From assembly GCA_013298375.1 (NCBI GenBank), contig JAAFHM010000010.1, positions 1 to 27,292 of the forward strand: a DNA stretch of 27,292 nucleotides, given 5' to 3'. Under the pieces are notes generated by a model. That model was not told the DNA's origin and did not search any database. It saw only the letters and a program-made list of their open reading frames with translations. A program made the position numbers and the translations under genes. Within the stretch, counting starts at the first letter, position 1. Each line of letters opens with the position of its first letter. The DNA comes from Ignavibacteria bacterium. GTDB lineage: Bacteria > Bacteroidota > Ignavibacteria > Kapaibacteriales > UBA4661. Positions 14,101-22,724 of the stretch are shown here, piece after piece.

Positions 14101-14454
14101 TTAGCTGACGGATTGAACGACAATAGTCAAATGATTCATGCGCTTACGAATACGATAAGCACGTCCCATTGGAGCAGGGCTTATTCGTCGAAGCATTGGA
14201 CCACCATTAACAAACGCTGCCGCTACCTTTGCATCATCCATGTCAAATCGAGCATTTTCATGCTTATCTTCGAGATTTGCGTAGGCAGAGCGAAGCACGA
14301 ACTCCGCATCGCGTGCTGCGTGTTTAGGGTTAAATTTAAGCAAAGCCATTGCCTCAGCAACGCTTTTGCCCCGAATCATATCAATAACAAGACGCATTTT
14401 GCGGGGCGAACCCGGAAGAAAACGCTTAGTTGCTCTTGCTTCAAACTTTTGCAT
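14101..14454 (-). CDS. rplV: 50S ribosomal protein L22
   Basis: uL22 lines the peptide exit tunnel. SPRKMRLVIDMIRGKSVAEA, the conserved long beta-hairpin region and GPMLRRISPAPMGRAYRIRK with the closing HLTIVV are all seen. It has 117 residues. AAAGG precedes the ATG by about 8 bases. It lies 20 bases after rpsS. Confidence 0.97.
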   Translation of the reverse strand: MQKFEARATKRFLPGSPRKMRLVIDMIRGKSVAEAMALLKFNPKHAARDAEFVLRSAYANLEDKHENARFDMDDAKVAAAFVNGGPMLRRISPAPMGRAYRIRKRMNHLTIVVQSVS

Positions 14455-14474
14455 TGGTGTAACCTTTGGAAAAA

Positions 14475-14756
14475 TTATTTGCCTTTAAGATCTTTTCTGT
14501 TGCCGGCATGACCTTTGTAAGTGCGTGTCGGCGCAAATTCACCAAGTTTGTGTCCGACCATATTCTCGGTAACATAAACAGGGATAAATTTATTCCCATT
14601 ATGCACCGCGAATGTATGACCGACAAACTCAGGAGCAATGGTCGAAGCACGCGACCACGTTTTAACAACAACTTTTTTGTTGGACGCATTAAGAGCGCTG
14701 ACTTTCTTTGCCAGCTTAATGCTGATAAAAGGTCCTTTTTTAAGCGAACGTGCCAT
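14475..14756 (-). CDS. rpsS: 30S ribosomal protein S19
   Basis: uS19 on the 30S head contacts S13 and the A-site finger. MARSLKKGPFISIKLAKKVS, VKTWSRASTIAPEFVGHTFA-VHNG and GHKLGEFAPTRTYKGHAG are diagnostic. It is 93 residues, the typical length, and lies 36 bases after rplB. Confidence 0.98.
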   Translation of the reverse strand: MARSLKKGPFISIKLAKKVSALNASNKKVVVKTWSRASTIAPEFVGHTFAVHNGNKFIPVYVTENMVGHKLGEFAPTRTYKGHAGNRKDLKGK

Positions 14757-14792
14757 TGTTAGGTTATTCTAAAGTGTTTACGTGGTAAGAAT

Positions 14793-15629
14793 TTACTTCA
14801 CTCTGCGACGAACAATGTCTTTGTCGGATGATTTACGTTTTTTACGGGTTTTCAAGCCTTTAGCAAGTTGCCCCCATGGCGAGCGAGGATGTTGACGACC
14901 GCCACCAGATTTTGAGCGCCCTTCACCACCACCCATTGGGTGATCGACGGGATTCATCGCCATACCGCGTGACTGAGGTCTTACGCCGAACCATATCATA
15001 CGGCCTGCTTTGCCATACGAAATATTTTCGTGGTCTGCATTGCCGATTGTACCTAAAGTTGCCATACAACTTACAGGCACTAACCGAACTTCGCTAGAAG
15101 GTAACTTGATTTGGGCATTTTTTTCATCACGGGCAACTAAAACAACCGCATTACCAGCGCTTCTCGCAATTTGCCCACCTTTACCCGGCTTCATTTCAAC
15201 ATTATGAATGAACGAGCCTACGGGAATCTTTGCAAGCGGAAGAGCGTTTCCATCACGGATTTCAGCCGTTGGTCCCGATTGAAGAATATCACCGACTTTT
15301 ATTGAAGCAGGGGCAATAATATAACGAAGTTCGCCATCATCATATTTCAAAAGAGCGATTCGTGCAGTCCGGTTCGGATCATATTCAATAGCTTCTACTC
15401 GCGCGTTAATACCATGCTTGTTTCGCTTAAAGTCAATAATCCGATAACGGCGCTTATGACCACCACCTCTGTGGCGCGATGTAATCCGTCCAGTATTGTT
15501 ACGACCACCTGACTTTTTAAGAGGAGCCAAAAGGCTTCTCTCTGGTGTTGACTTTGTTATTTCCTCAAACGTACTTACAGAATAGAAGCGCGTTCCCGGT
15601 GTAATCGGTTTAAGTTTGCGAAGAGCCAT
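14793..15629 (-). CDS. rplB: 50S ribosomal protein L2
   Basis: uL2 is a core 50S protein needed for peptidyl transferase activity and subunit association. The 278 residues include RHRGGGHKRRYRIIDFKRNK, IEYDPNRTARIALLKYDDGE, and the conserved MNPVDHPMGGGEGRSKSGG near the C-terminus with the functionally important His. It lies between rplW and rpsS. Confidence 0.98.
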   Translation of the reverse strand: MALRKLKPITPGTRFYSVSTFEEITKSTPERSLLAPLKKSGGRNNTGRITSRHRGGGHKRRYRIIDFKRNKHGINARVEAIEYDPNRTARIALLKYDDGELRYIIAPASIKVGDILQSGPTAEIRDGNALPLAKIPVGSFIHNVEMKPGKGGQIARSAGNAVVLVARDEKNAQIKLPSSEVRLVPVSCMATLGTIGNADHENISYGKAGRMIWFGVRPQSRGMAMNPVDHPMGGGEGRSKSGGGRQHPRSPWGQLAKGLKTRKKRKSSDKDIVRRRVK

Positions 15630-15686
15630 AATTCTAGATTCGTTTTAGAGCGAAGATTGGATACGGTTGGGCAATTTCAGTAAAGA

Positions 15687-15980
15687 TTATTCGTTAGCGC
15701 CTGTACCGATGTCGATGGTCTGTCCGGTTTTAAGCGTAACGTATGCCTTTTTGCGGGCTGCCGATTTCCCTGCAAAGCGACCTCTTTTTGTAAATTGAAC
15801 AGTCCGCTTAGGACGTACGCGAATCGTACGAATGCTAATAACATCCACAGTGAACTGATTTTCTATTGCTTTACGAATCTCAATTTTATTCGCCTTGACG
15901 TCAACTTCAAAAGCGTATTGACGAGAAGTATTAAGTTTCGTAGCTTTTTCGGTGATAATGGGTCGTTTCAGAACTTGCAT
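15687..15980 (-). CDS. rplW: 50S ribosomal protein L23
   Basis: uL23 surrounds the tunnel exit and docks trigger factor and SRP. LKRPIITEKATKLNTSRQYA, FEVDVKANKIEIRKAIENQF and VRPKRTVQFTKRGRFAGKSA match the family. It has 97 residues. GAGGAA lies about 8 bases before the ATG. Confidence 0.97.
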   Translation of the reverse strand: MQVLKRPIITEKATKLNTSRQYAFEVDVKANKIEIRKAIENQFTVDVISIRTIRVRPKRTVQFTKRGRFAGKSAARKKAYVTLKTGQTIDIGTGANE

Positions 15981-16003
15981 CGTAGTTTCCTCGTAATTGA
16001 CCT

Positions 16004-16630
16004 TTACTCTGCAAAGGTTTTGATAAGGACATCAACCGCGCTTTTATGAACAAGAACTTTCTTGTTGCTCAGGATGTCATATGTTGAGATTTTGTCAGCA
16101 ACTTGCGTTGTAAGCCGTTCAATATTACGCGAAGAAAGATAAACATTATCATTACTTGCTGGAAGCAAATGTAATACCTTTTGCCCTGTAAGATTGAGTG
16201 CTGAAAGAACTTCAGCCATTTGCTTTGTCTTAATTGAAGCAAAATTCAAATCTTCAACAACGACAAAGTTACTTTCTCGCACACGAAGAGTCAGAGCAGA
16301 TTTACGCGCAAGGCGAACAACTTTCTTTGGCAACTTTACTGAATAGGTATGTGGGCGAGGACCAAAGACCGTACCACCACCAACCCACAATGGAGAACGA
16401 GTCGAACCGGATCGCGCCGTACCGCGACCTTTTTGACGCCAAGGCTTTTTACCACCACCAGAGACTTCAGCCTTTTCTTTGGCTTTATGCGTACCCTGAC
16501 GTTGATGAGCGAGATATTGGCGAACAGCAAGATACATTGCGTGCTCATGCGGCTCAACATTGAAAATTGAGTCTGGAAGTTCTACTTGTCCAGAAACTTT
16601 ACCGTCTTTTGAAAAAACATCAGCTTTCAT
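16004..16630 (-). CDS. rplD: 50S ribosomal protein L4
   Basis: uL4 has an extended loop lining the exit tunnel and, in E. coli, represses the S10 operon. The loop region KPWRQKGRGTARSGSTRSPL-WVGGGTVFGPRP and VKLPKKVVRLARKSALTLR are hallmarks. The start is taken as ATG 16630 (MKADVFSKDGK), with AAGGAA about 8 bases upstream; a GTG two codons earlier is possible. It has 208 residues. Confidence 0.97.
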   Translation of the reverse strand: MKADVFSKDGKVSGQVELPDSIFNVEPHEHAMYLAVRQYLAHQRQGTHKAKEKAEVSGGGKKPWRQKGRGTARSGSTRSPLWVGGGTVFGPRPHTYSVKLPKKVVRLARKSALTLRVRESNFVVVEDLNFASIKTKQMAEVLSALNLTGQKVLHLLPASNDNVYLSSRNIERLTTQVADKISTYDILSNKKVLVHKSAVDVLIKTFAE

Positions 16631-16704
16631 AATCACATTTCCTTCAAGGTATTCCGTTTGAGGAATTCTTCAAGCTATATTCGAGAGTTAAATCTTAGTT
16701 CTGA

Positions 16705-17325
16705 TTATAGTTTTACAATCTCAACGATTGTATTGGGAGCGCCTGGGATACTTCCTTTAACGATAAGGAGATTGGATTCAGGGACGATACGCAAAACTTT
16801 CAAGTTCCGTACGGTAATCCTTTCACCACCCATACGACCTGCCATGCGCATACCTTTGAATACACGCGAAGGAAAGGACGAAGAACCAATTGAACCGGGG
16901 GCGCGAGGTCTATCTGATTGTCCGTGCGTTGTCATACCAATTCCACCAAAATGGTGGCGCTTTACAACACCTTGAAAACCACGTCCTTTAGACTCACCTG
17001 AAATTTTTAACTTGTCTCCAACAGTAAAGTCAGCAACAGTTAGCTCATCACCAACCTTGACCTGCTTTTTAACGTTGCGAAACTCACGAAGATAGCGCCT
17101 AAATTCTACTTTTGCCTTTGCGAAGTGCCCCGCAAGTGGCTTATTGACTTTACGAGCCGGGATTTGACCAAAGCCAATCTGCACAGACTCATATCCATCA
17201 TTTTCTTTCGTGCGCACTTGCACGACTGGGCAGGGACCAGCTTCTATAACAGTGCATGGAATATAATCTCCAGCTTCTGTAAAAATACTTGTCATGCCTA
17301 TTTTTCTGCCGAGTAATACACTCAT
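16705..17325 (-). CDS. rplC: 50S ribosomal protein L3
   Basis: uL3 is a primary 23S binder whose loop reaches the peptidyl transferase centre. LLGRKIGMTSIFTEAGDYIP at the start, and GRGFQGVVKRHHFGGIGMTT-HGQSDRPRAPGSIG in the loop, are diagnostic. It has 206 residues. AAGGAG overlaps the rpsJ stop 10 bases before the ATG, so the two genes are probably translationally coupled. Confidence 0.98.
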   Translation of the reverse strand: MSVLLGRKIGMTSIFTEAGDYIPCTVIEAGPCPVVQVRTKENDGYESVQIGFGQIPARKVNKPLAGHFAKAKVEFRRYLREFRNVKKQVKVGDELTVADFTVGDKLKISGESKGRGFQGVVKRHHFGGIGMTTHGQSDRPRAPGSIGSSSFPSRVFKGMRMAGRMGGERITVRNLKVLRIVPESNLLIVKGSIPGAPNTIVEIVKL

Positions 17326-17339
17326 TGTTGTTTGGCTCC

Positions 17340-17648
17340 TTAAACTTTGATTTCAACATCTACGCCGGCAGGTAATTCCAAGCGCATAAGGGAATCCACT
17401 GTTTTTGGCGTGGAATTCAGAATATCAATAAGACGCTTATGAGTGCGTGATTCAAACTGCTCACGCGACTTTTTGTCAACGTGAGGAGAACGCAGGACGG
17501 TATAAATTTGCTTCTCAGTCGGGAGCGGAATCGGTCCGGAAATCACGGCACCGGTTTGCTTCACTGTACGAATGATGCGCTCAGCCGACTTGTCAATCAA
17601 ATTGTGGTCGTAGGACTTCAGCTTTATCCGAATTTTCTGACGTGCCAC
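17340..17648 (-). CDS. rpsJ: 30S ribosomal protein S10 (GTG start)
   Basis: uS10 (NusE) works in the 30S head and in transcription antitermination. QKIRIKLKSYDHNLIDKSAE, GPIPLPTEKQIYTVLRSPHV and the C-terminal LMRLELPAGVDVEIKV are the signature. The start is GTG at 17648, directly before ARQKIRIKL, preceded by AGAGG. It has 102 residues. It lies 130 bases after tuf, a spacer containing a long inverted repeat. Confidence 0.98.
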   Translation of the reverse strand: MARQKIRIKLKSYDHNLIDKSAERIIRTVKQTGAVISGPIPLPTEKQIYTVLRSPHVDKKSREQFESRTHKRLIDILNSTPKTVDSLMRLELPAGVDVEIKV

Positions 17649-17702
17649 GTTATTGCCTCTTTCAGTGAAACCTTGTAATGCGAATTTGTGGTTTGAGAGA
17701 AC

Positions 17703-17746
17703 AATGCGAAAGCAGTTTTAACCTATGCTTTGACTGCCTTCGCATT
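17703..17746 (-). other. Inverted repeat in the tuf-rpsJ gap
   Basis: Arms 17703-17716 and 17733-17746 pair over 14 positions with one mismatch (a G-U pair when read on the plus strand, A-C on the minus), enclosing a 16-base loop. It lies in the 130-base spacer between tuf and rpsJ, at the boundary between the str and S10 operons. No U-run follows on the minus strand, so a simple terminator is unlikely. It may be a leader structure of the S10 operon. Confidence 0.5.
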
Positions 17747-17778
17747 TTCCCGTGCCTTTATCCAAGGCATATTAAATT

Positions 17779-18987
17779 TTACTCAAGAATTTTCGTAACA
17801 ACGCCAGAGCCTACCGTGCGACCACCTTCGCGGATTGCGAAACGAAGTCCTTCTTCCATAGCGATTGTCGTAATAAGTTCGATGCTCAAATTATCAAGGT
17901 TGTCACCAGGCATAACCATTTCCGTACCGCCAGGAAGTGTCGCAACACCAGTTACATCCGTTGTACGGAAGTAAAATTGAGGGCGATAACCATTAAAGAA
18001 CGGCGTATGACGACCACCTTCCTCTTTGGACAATACATAAACCTGAGCAGTGAATTTTTTATGTGGGGTAATTGAACCTGGTTTTGCAAGAACCATACCG
18101 CGCTCAAGCTCGTTTTTATCAACGCCGCGCAGAAGCAAACCAACGTTGTCGCCTGCTTGACCTTCATCAAGCAACTTGCGGAACATCTCAATACCCGTAA
18201 CAATTGTCTTTTTATTCAAGCCAAGACCAATAATCTCAACTTCTTCGTTCACTTTAACGATCCCGCGCTCAATACGTCCCGTTCCTACGGTTCCACGTCC
18301 TGTAATCGAGAATACGTCTTCAATCGGCATCAAGAATGGCTTATCAACAGCACGCTCCGGCATTGGAATATAGCTATCAACAGCATCCATAAGCTCATAA
18401 ATACATTTCAAGCGCTCGTCGTCGGGCTTCACAGCAGGATCAGCACCAGCATCAAGAGCCTTGAGAGCAGAGCCTTTAACGATTGGCGTATCATCGCCAG
18501 GGAAATTGTAGCGCGTAAGCAACTCACGAATTTCCATTTCAACAAGTTCAACAAGCTCTGGATCGGCAATATCAATCTTGTTCATAAACACTACAATACG
18601 AGGCACACCTACCTGACGAGCGAGAACGATATGCTCACGTGTTTGCGGCATAGGACCATCGGTCGCAGCTACAACAAGGACAGCACCATCCATCTGTGCA
18701 GCTCCAGTGATCATGTTCTTAACGTAATCAGCATGACCAGGACAGTCAACGTGCGCATAGTGGCGTTTTTCTGTCTCATACTCTACGTGCGCAGTAGCGA
18801 TGGTGATCCCACGTGCCTTTTCTTCGGGCGCGTTATCAATCGAATCATAACCACGGAACTGAGCATTGCCTTTTTTTGCAAGACCAGCAGTAATAGCAGC
18901 CGTCAAGGTTGTTTTACCATGGTCAACGTGTCCGATTGTACCGACATTCACGTGCGGTTTATTGCGCTCGAATTTCTCTTTAGCCAT
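17779..18987 (-). CDS. tuf: Elongation factor Tu
   Basis: EF-Tu brings aminoacyl-tRNA to the ribosome as a GTP complex. All G motifs are intact: GHVDHGKT (19-26), RGITI with switch-I Thr (59-63), DCPGH (81-85), NKID (136-139) and SAL (173-175). Domains 2 and 3 follow to VTKILE. It has 402 residues, slightly longer than the 394 of E. coli, mainly around residues 178-194 (ALDAGADPAVKPDDERLK). GAGGAG lies 8 bases upstream of the ATG. Its place between fusA and rpsJ resembles Chlorobi and proteobacterial str operons more than Bacteroidia. Confidence 0.99.
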   Translation of the reverse strand: MAKEKFERNKPHVNVGTIGHVDHGKTTLTAAITAGLAKKGNAQFRGYDSIDNAPEEKARGITIATAHVEYETEKRHYAHVDCPGHADYVKNMITGAAQMDGAVLVVAATDGPMPQTREHIVLARQVGVPRIVVFMNKIDIADPELVELVEMEIRELLTRYNFPGDDTPIVKGSALKALDAGADPAVKPDDERLKCIYELMDAVDSYIPMPERAVDKPFLMPIEDVFSITGRGTVGTGRIERGIVKVNEEVEIIGLGLNKKTIVTGIEMFRKLLDEGQAGDNVGLLLRGVDKNELERGMVLAKPGSITPHKKFTAQVYVLSKEEGGRHTPFFNGYRPQFYFRTTDVTGVATLPGGTEMVMPGDNLDNLSIELITTIAMEEGLRFAIREGGRTVGSGVVTKILE

Positions 18988-19051
18988 TGTAGTAGCTCCT
19001 CAATGCAGTGAAAAATTGTGAAAGAGATAAAAAATGTATTTGAATTCTTTT

Positions 19052-21109
19052 TTAGAACGACGGCAGCCCTAGAGCCTGCTCATAATGAGAAAATTTCATT
19101 GTGTAAGACGCACGCCCTTGTGTTATTGAGCGCAATCGCGTCACATATCCGAACATTTCAGAAAGCGGTACAAACGCTTTAATAACCTGTAAATCCCAAC
19201 TTTGCTGGGCTATTCCTTCGATTTTACCACGACGAGAACTTAAATCTCCAACAACATCGCCCATATTTTTATCTGGCGTTACAACTTCAATTTCAAACAC
19301 AGGTTCAAGTAGAACTGGCGAAGCATTTCTTATAGCTTCTCGAACTGCATTAGAACCTGCTATGGTAAAAGCAACATCACTTGAGTCACCTTGTTTATAC
19401 GAACCACCAACAAGCTCAACCTTCACATCCACAACGGGATAACTCATTAACGGTCCATTTTGCAAGCCTTGCCTTATGCCGCTTTCAACCGATGCAACAA
19501 AATTTGTCGGAAGCACCGATGGCGACAACATATTTTCAAAGACAATTCCTTTGCCAACGTCATTTGGAGCAACAACGAGTGTGATATGTGCAAACTGCGC
19601 TTTTCCTCCTATTTGGCGATCCAACACCTCATTGTGTTGAACAGAAGTAGTAGCAGTCTCACGATAGGCCACTTGAGGCTTACCAACATTCACACCCACA
19701 CCAAACTCACGCTTCATACGATCAACCATAATTTCAAGCTGTAACTCACCAACACCACTGATGAGTATTTGCCCGGTCTCTTCGTCTGTTTTGAAGCAAA
19801 ATGTTGGGTCTTCGTCCGTTAGTTTTTGCAGTGCATCGCTAAGTTTTTCTTGATCGGCAAGAGTTTTCGGCTCAATAGCTTGGTTAATTACTGGCTCGGC
19901 AAACTCTATTTTTTCGAGGAGAATTGGATGGGCTGCATCACAAATCGTATCACCTGTTCGTGCGCTCTTCAAACCAACTACGGCAACTATCGAACCTGCG
20001 TACTCTTCTTCGACATCTTCTCGTTGATTTGCTCGCATACGAAGCAAACGACCGATGCGCTCTTTTTTTCCGGTTGTAACATTAAGCAGGTAATCACCTG
20101 TTTTAATTGTACCAGAATATACACGCAAGAATGTCAAACGACCAGAAAACTGATCGGAAACAACTTTGAAGGCAAGCGCCGCAAACGGCTCGGCATCTTG
20201 AAAGTTGCGATACAACTCCTCGTGCGTATCAAGACTATACCCTTTTACGCCGCCTATATCTAGTGGGGACGGCAGGTACTCAATGATGGCATCCAACAAT
20301 TGCTGAACGCCTTTATTCTTGAAAGAGGCACCACAAAGAACTGGAGTAATCTGTGCTTGAATTGTTCCTTTACGAATCGCTGAAATCACCTTGTCATTAG
20401 GCAAGTCACCATGATCAAGATAAAGACTTAACAGAGCATCATCAAGTTCAGCAACAGATTCAACAAGCGCCGAACGATACTCTTCTGCTTGACTAAGCAC
20501 ACTTTGAGGTATTTCTTGAATATCGAAGGTTAAACCCAACGACTCTTCTTCAAAAATCAAAGCCTTCATCTGAAGCAGATCTACAACACCTATAAAATCA
20601 TCACCCGAGCCGATTGGCAACTGCAAAACAATTGGACGCGCACCAAGCTTCTCCTTCATCATTTGCACAACACGGAGGAAATCAGCGCCTATACGATCCA
20701 TCTTATTAACAAATGCTATTCGCGGAACCTTGTATCGCTCTGCTTGTCGCCAGACAGTTTCAGATTGCGGCTCAACGCCACCAACCGCACAATACAACGC
20801 AACAGCACCATCAAGAACCCGTAGCGACCGCTGTACTTCAACAGCGAAATCCACATGACCGGGAGTGTCAATCAAGTTAAATTGACAATCTTTCCACTGG
20901 CAATACGTAGCAGCAGAACTAATAGTAATCCCGCGCTCACGCTCCTGATCCATAAAATCCATCACGGCAGTACCGTAATGCACTTCACCCATCTTATGGA
21001 CAACACCAGCATAAAAAAGAATGCGTTCGGTTGTTGTTGTTTTACCTGCATCAATGTGAGCCATAATGCCAATGTTTCGTACCTTTTCTATCGGTGTCAC
21101 ACGCGGCAT
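19052..21109 (-). CDS. fusA: Elongation factor G
   Basis: EF-G drives ribosomal translocation and helps recycle ribosomes. GTPase motifs are AHIDAGKT (17-24), RGITI, DTPGHVDF and NKMD; the switch region and GAVALYCAVGGVEPQSETVW are typical. Domains II-V follow, ending with LSEMFGYVTRLRSITQGRAS. Domain IV begins DRQIGGKAQFAHI, in place of the more usual (K)QSGG(R/P)GQ(Y/F)G, so it is a somewhat divergent EF-G, but the str-operon context and full length (685 residues) argue that it is the main one. ATG 21109 (MPRVTPIEKVRNIGIMAHID) is preferred over 21127; AAGG lies upstream. Confidence 0.97.
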   Translation of the reverse strand: MPRVTPIEKVRNIGIMAHIDAGKTTTTERILFYAGVVHKMGEVHYGTAVMDFMDQERERGITISSAATYCQWKDCQFNLIDTPGHVDFAVEVQRSLRVLDGAVALYCAVGGVEPQSETVWRQAERYKVPRIAFVNKMDRIGADFLRVVQMMKEKLGARPIVLQLPIGSGDDFIGVVDLLQMKALIFEEESLGLTFDIQEIPQSVLSQAEEYRSALVESVAELDDALLSLYLDHGDLPNDKVISAIRKGTIQAQITPVLCGASFKNKGVQQLLDAIIEYLPSPLDIGGVKGYSLDTHEELYRNFQDAEPFAALAFKVVSDQFSGRLTFLRVYSGTIKTGDYLLNVTTGKKERIGRLLRMRANQREDVEEEYAGSIVAVVGLKSARTGDTICDAAHPILLEKIEFAEPVINQAIEPKTLADQEKLSDALQKLTDEDPTFCFKTDEETGQILISGVGELQLEIMVDRMKREFGVGVNVGKPQVAYRETATTSVQHNEVLDRQIGGKAQFAHITLVVAPNDVGKGIVFENMLSPSVLPTNFVASVESGIRQGLQNGPLMSYPVVDVKVELVGGSYKQGDSSDVAFTIAGSNAVREAIRNASPVLLEPVFEIEVVTPDKNMGDVVGDLSSRRGKIEGIAQQSWDLQVIKAFVPLSEMFGYVTRLRSITQGRASYTMKFSHYEQALGLPSF

Positions 21110-21170
21110 AATCTCAACCTTACACAAAGAAACATTTCTATCAAAGAACGAATTTTCTATACTAACTCAA

Positions 21171-21638
21171 TCACCACTTAAAGTGCTGAAAAGCCTTGTT
21201 AGCTTCTGCCATACGATGCATATCGTCACGCTTTTTAATAGCAGTGCCTTCACCATTCGCAGCAGCAGTCAACTCATTTGCCAAACGCTGCGCCATGGAT
21301 TTATCACGACGCTGACGAGCAGCACCTTTCAACCAACGAATAGCAAGTGCAACACGGCGAGCCTCTGGAACCTCAGAAGGCACTTGATAGGTAGCGCCAC
21401 CAACACGGCGAGCGCGAACCTCAACCGCAGGCGCAACATTTGCCATTGCCTTGCGAAAGAACTCCAACTCATCTTGACCCGTTTTTTCACGGATAATATC
21501 AAGAGCGCCGTACATAATTTTTTGCGCAGTCAGTTTTTTTCCGTCGTACATAATACCGTTGATGAATCGCGTAATGATTACATCTTTATACTTCGGATCT
21601 GCCGGAGTCGGAAAACGTTTTGCTCTTGCTTTTCTCAT
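21171..21638 (-). CDS. rpsG: 30S ribosomal protein S7
   Basis: uS7 is the assembly initiator of the 30S head and, in E. coli, a repressor of the str operon. RKARAKRFPTPADPKYKDVI, INGIMYDGKKLTAQKIMYGA and VRARRVGGATYQVPSEVPEA are hallmarks. It is 155 residues, ending in the family-typical FQHFKW. It lies between rpsL and fusA. Confidence 0.98.
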   Translation of the reverse strand: MRKARAKRFPTPADPKYKDVIITRFINGIMYDGKKLTAQKIMYGALDIIREKTGQDELEFFRKAMANVAPAVEVRARRVGGATYQVPSEVPEARRVALAIRWLKGAARQRRDKSMAQRLANELTAAANGEGTAIKKRDDMHRMAEANKAFQHFKW

Positions 21639-21692
21639 TGCTTCAAAGTGTAAAATCTAGTGAGATTTTGTATTCAAAAGTTATTATTCAAC

Positions 21693-22100
21693 TTACTTTT
21701 TCTTACCAGTTGCCGCAGGAGCAGCACCGGGCTTAGGACGCTTCGCACCATATTTAGAGCGAGCCTGCTTACGATCTTTCACGCCCTGCGTATCGGCAGT
21801 TCCACGAATAATATGATAACGAACACCAGGAAGATCTTTCACACGACCACCACGAATCATCACGATTGAGTGCTCTTGCAAATTATGACCTTCACCAGGA
21901 ATATATGCCGTAACTTCAATTTGATTTGACAAGCGCACACGCGCCACTTTGCGCAAAGCAGAATTTGGCTTCTTCGGTGTCGTCGTATAAACGCGAGTAC
22001 AAACACCGCGCTTTTGTGGACACGAATCTAACGCAGGAGATTTACTTTTATACTCAACTACGGTTCTACCTTTGCGGATAAGCTGATTAATTGTAGGCAT
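21693..22100 (-). CDS. rpsL: 30S ribosomal protein S12
   Basis: uS12 sits at the decoding centre. MPTINQLIRKGR, VYTTTPKKPNSALRKVARVR and YIPGEGHNLQEHS are diagnostic. Positions linked to streptomycin resistance carry the susceptible residues (Lys43/44 in TPKKPNS, Lys88 in RVKDLPG). It has 135 residues with a short Lys/Pro/Ala tail. As first gene of the cluster it is preceded by a clear promoter about 90-120 bases upstream. AGGA lies 5 bases before the ATG. Confidence 0.98.
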   Translation of the reverse strand: MPTINQLIRKGRTVVEYKSKSPALDSCPQKRGVCTRVYTTTPKKPNSALRKVARVRLSNQIEVTAYIPGEGHNLQEHSIVMIRGGRVKDLPGVRYHIIRGTADTQGVKDRKQARSKYGAKRPKPGAAPAATGKKK

Positions 22101-22186
22101 AACGTCCTAGAATTTCTGTCATTAGTAAGTTTGGAATCAAATACTTCGTTGCGAATTGCAGCATCATGTGTGATTCAAGTGAGCAT

Positions 22187-22218
22187 CAAAATTACGATAC
22201 TTTTCTTTCCTGTGCAAA
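22187..22218 (-). promoter_or_regulatory. Bacteroidota-type promoter of the ribosomal supercluster
   Basis: On the minus strand TTTG (22218-22215), then exactly 20 bases, then TAATTTTG (22194-22187) matches the Bacteroidota -33 TTTG / -7 TAnnTTTG consensus perfectly. Transcription would begin near 22180, giving an rpsL leader of about 80 bases. It is the best promoter match upstream of the cluster. Confidence 0.75.
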
Positions 22219-22397
22219 TCTTTTTTATATTTTTCTTGTTATTATTCTAGCACTGCCTCACTAAATTCAGGCATAAACCCTGTATTTATCGGCACTGAAG
22301 CAGGTTATTCTTTTTTTTATTTTTCGCTGAAAATCATAAAAAAATGAAAATTTGTAGTAGATTGCTGTTTCACTATTCATCATTATTCGCAACAACT

Positions 22398-22703
22398 ATG
22401 TCCATTCAACGCCTCGCACTCCGTATTGCAACGATACACTTTATCATAAGCCTCTTTGCTTTATACATTTTGGTAGCCTTTGAAATGCCGGGTCGCCCGA
22501 TGCCAATTGCCGGGACAATATTCACAGCTATCTGGGGAATACTCAATCCGCCTGTTTTTCTTGCACGAAAAGGTATGGAATGGTATAGCGGACTAGCTCT
22601 TGCTTTCTACGCGGTGCTTGCCCTGCAAGTTTGTATGTCGGTTGGGGTGTATTTCGGCATTCTTTGGCTCCACGATATTCGCAAAAAGTCATTAAAAGCC
22701 TGA
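22398..22703 (+). CDS. Small membrane protein, unknown function
   Basis: The frame is open from ATG 22344; I prefer ATG 22398 (MSIQRLALRIATIHF), 101 residues, because the preceding 18 residues look unrelated to a membrane protein start. Three hydrophobic segments are visible: about residues 9-29 (IHFIISLFALYILVAF), 36-56 (IAGTIFTAIWGILNPPVFLA) and 66-90 (LALAFYAVLALQVCMSVGVY), with a short basic C-terminal end (RKKSLKA). It is transcribed divergently from rpsL and converges on the chemotaxis gene. I do not recognise the family. Confidence 0.65.
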   Translation: MSIQRLALRIATIHFIISLFALYILVAFEMPGRPMPIAGTIFTAIWGILNPPVFLARKGMEWYSGLALAFYAVLALQVCMSVGVYFGILWLHDIRKKSLKA

Positions 22704-22724
22704 TATTATCGGAGATTCCACTCT

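Noticed and set aside
18157..19011. A 284-codon open frame on the plus strand opposite tuf
   Set aside because: It is an antisense shadow of a highly conserved, codon-biased gene; its translation is low in recognisable structure and tuf is certain on the other strand. The same holds for the plus-strand frames at 2069-2584, 8419-8820 and 21066-21653.
22347..22354. A plus-strand promoter for the small membrane protein (AAAATTTG)
   Set aside because: It differs from TAnnTTTG and has no TTG at the right distance; too weak to annotate.
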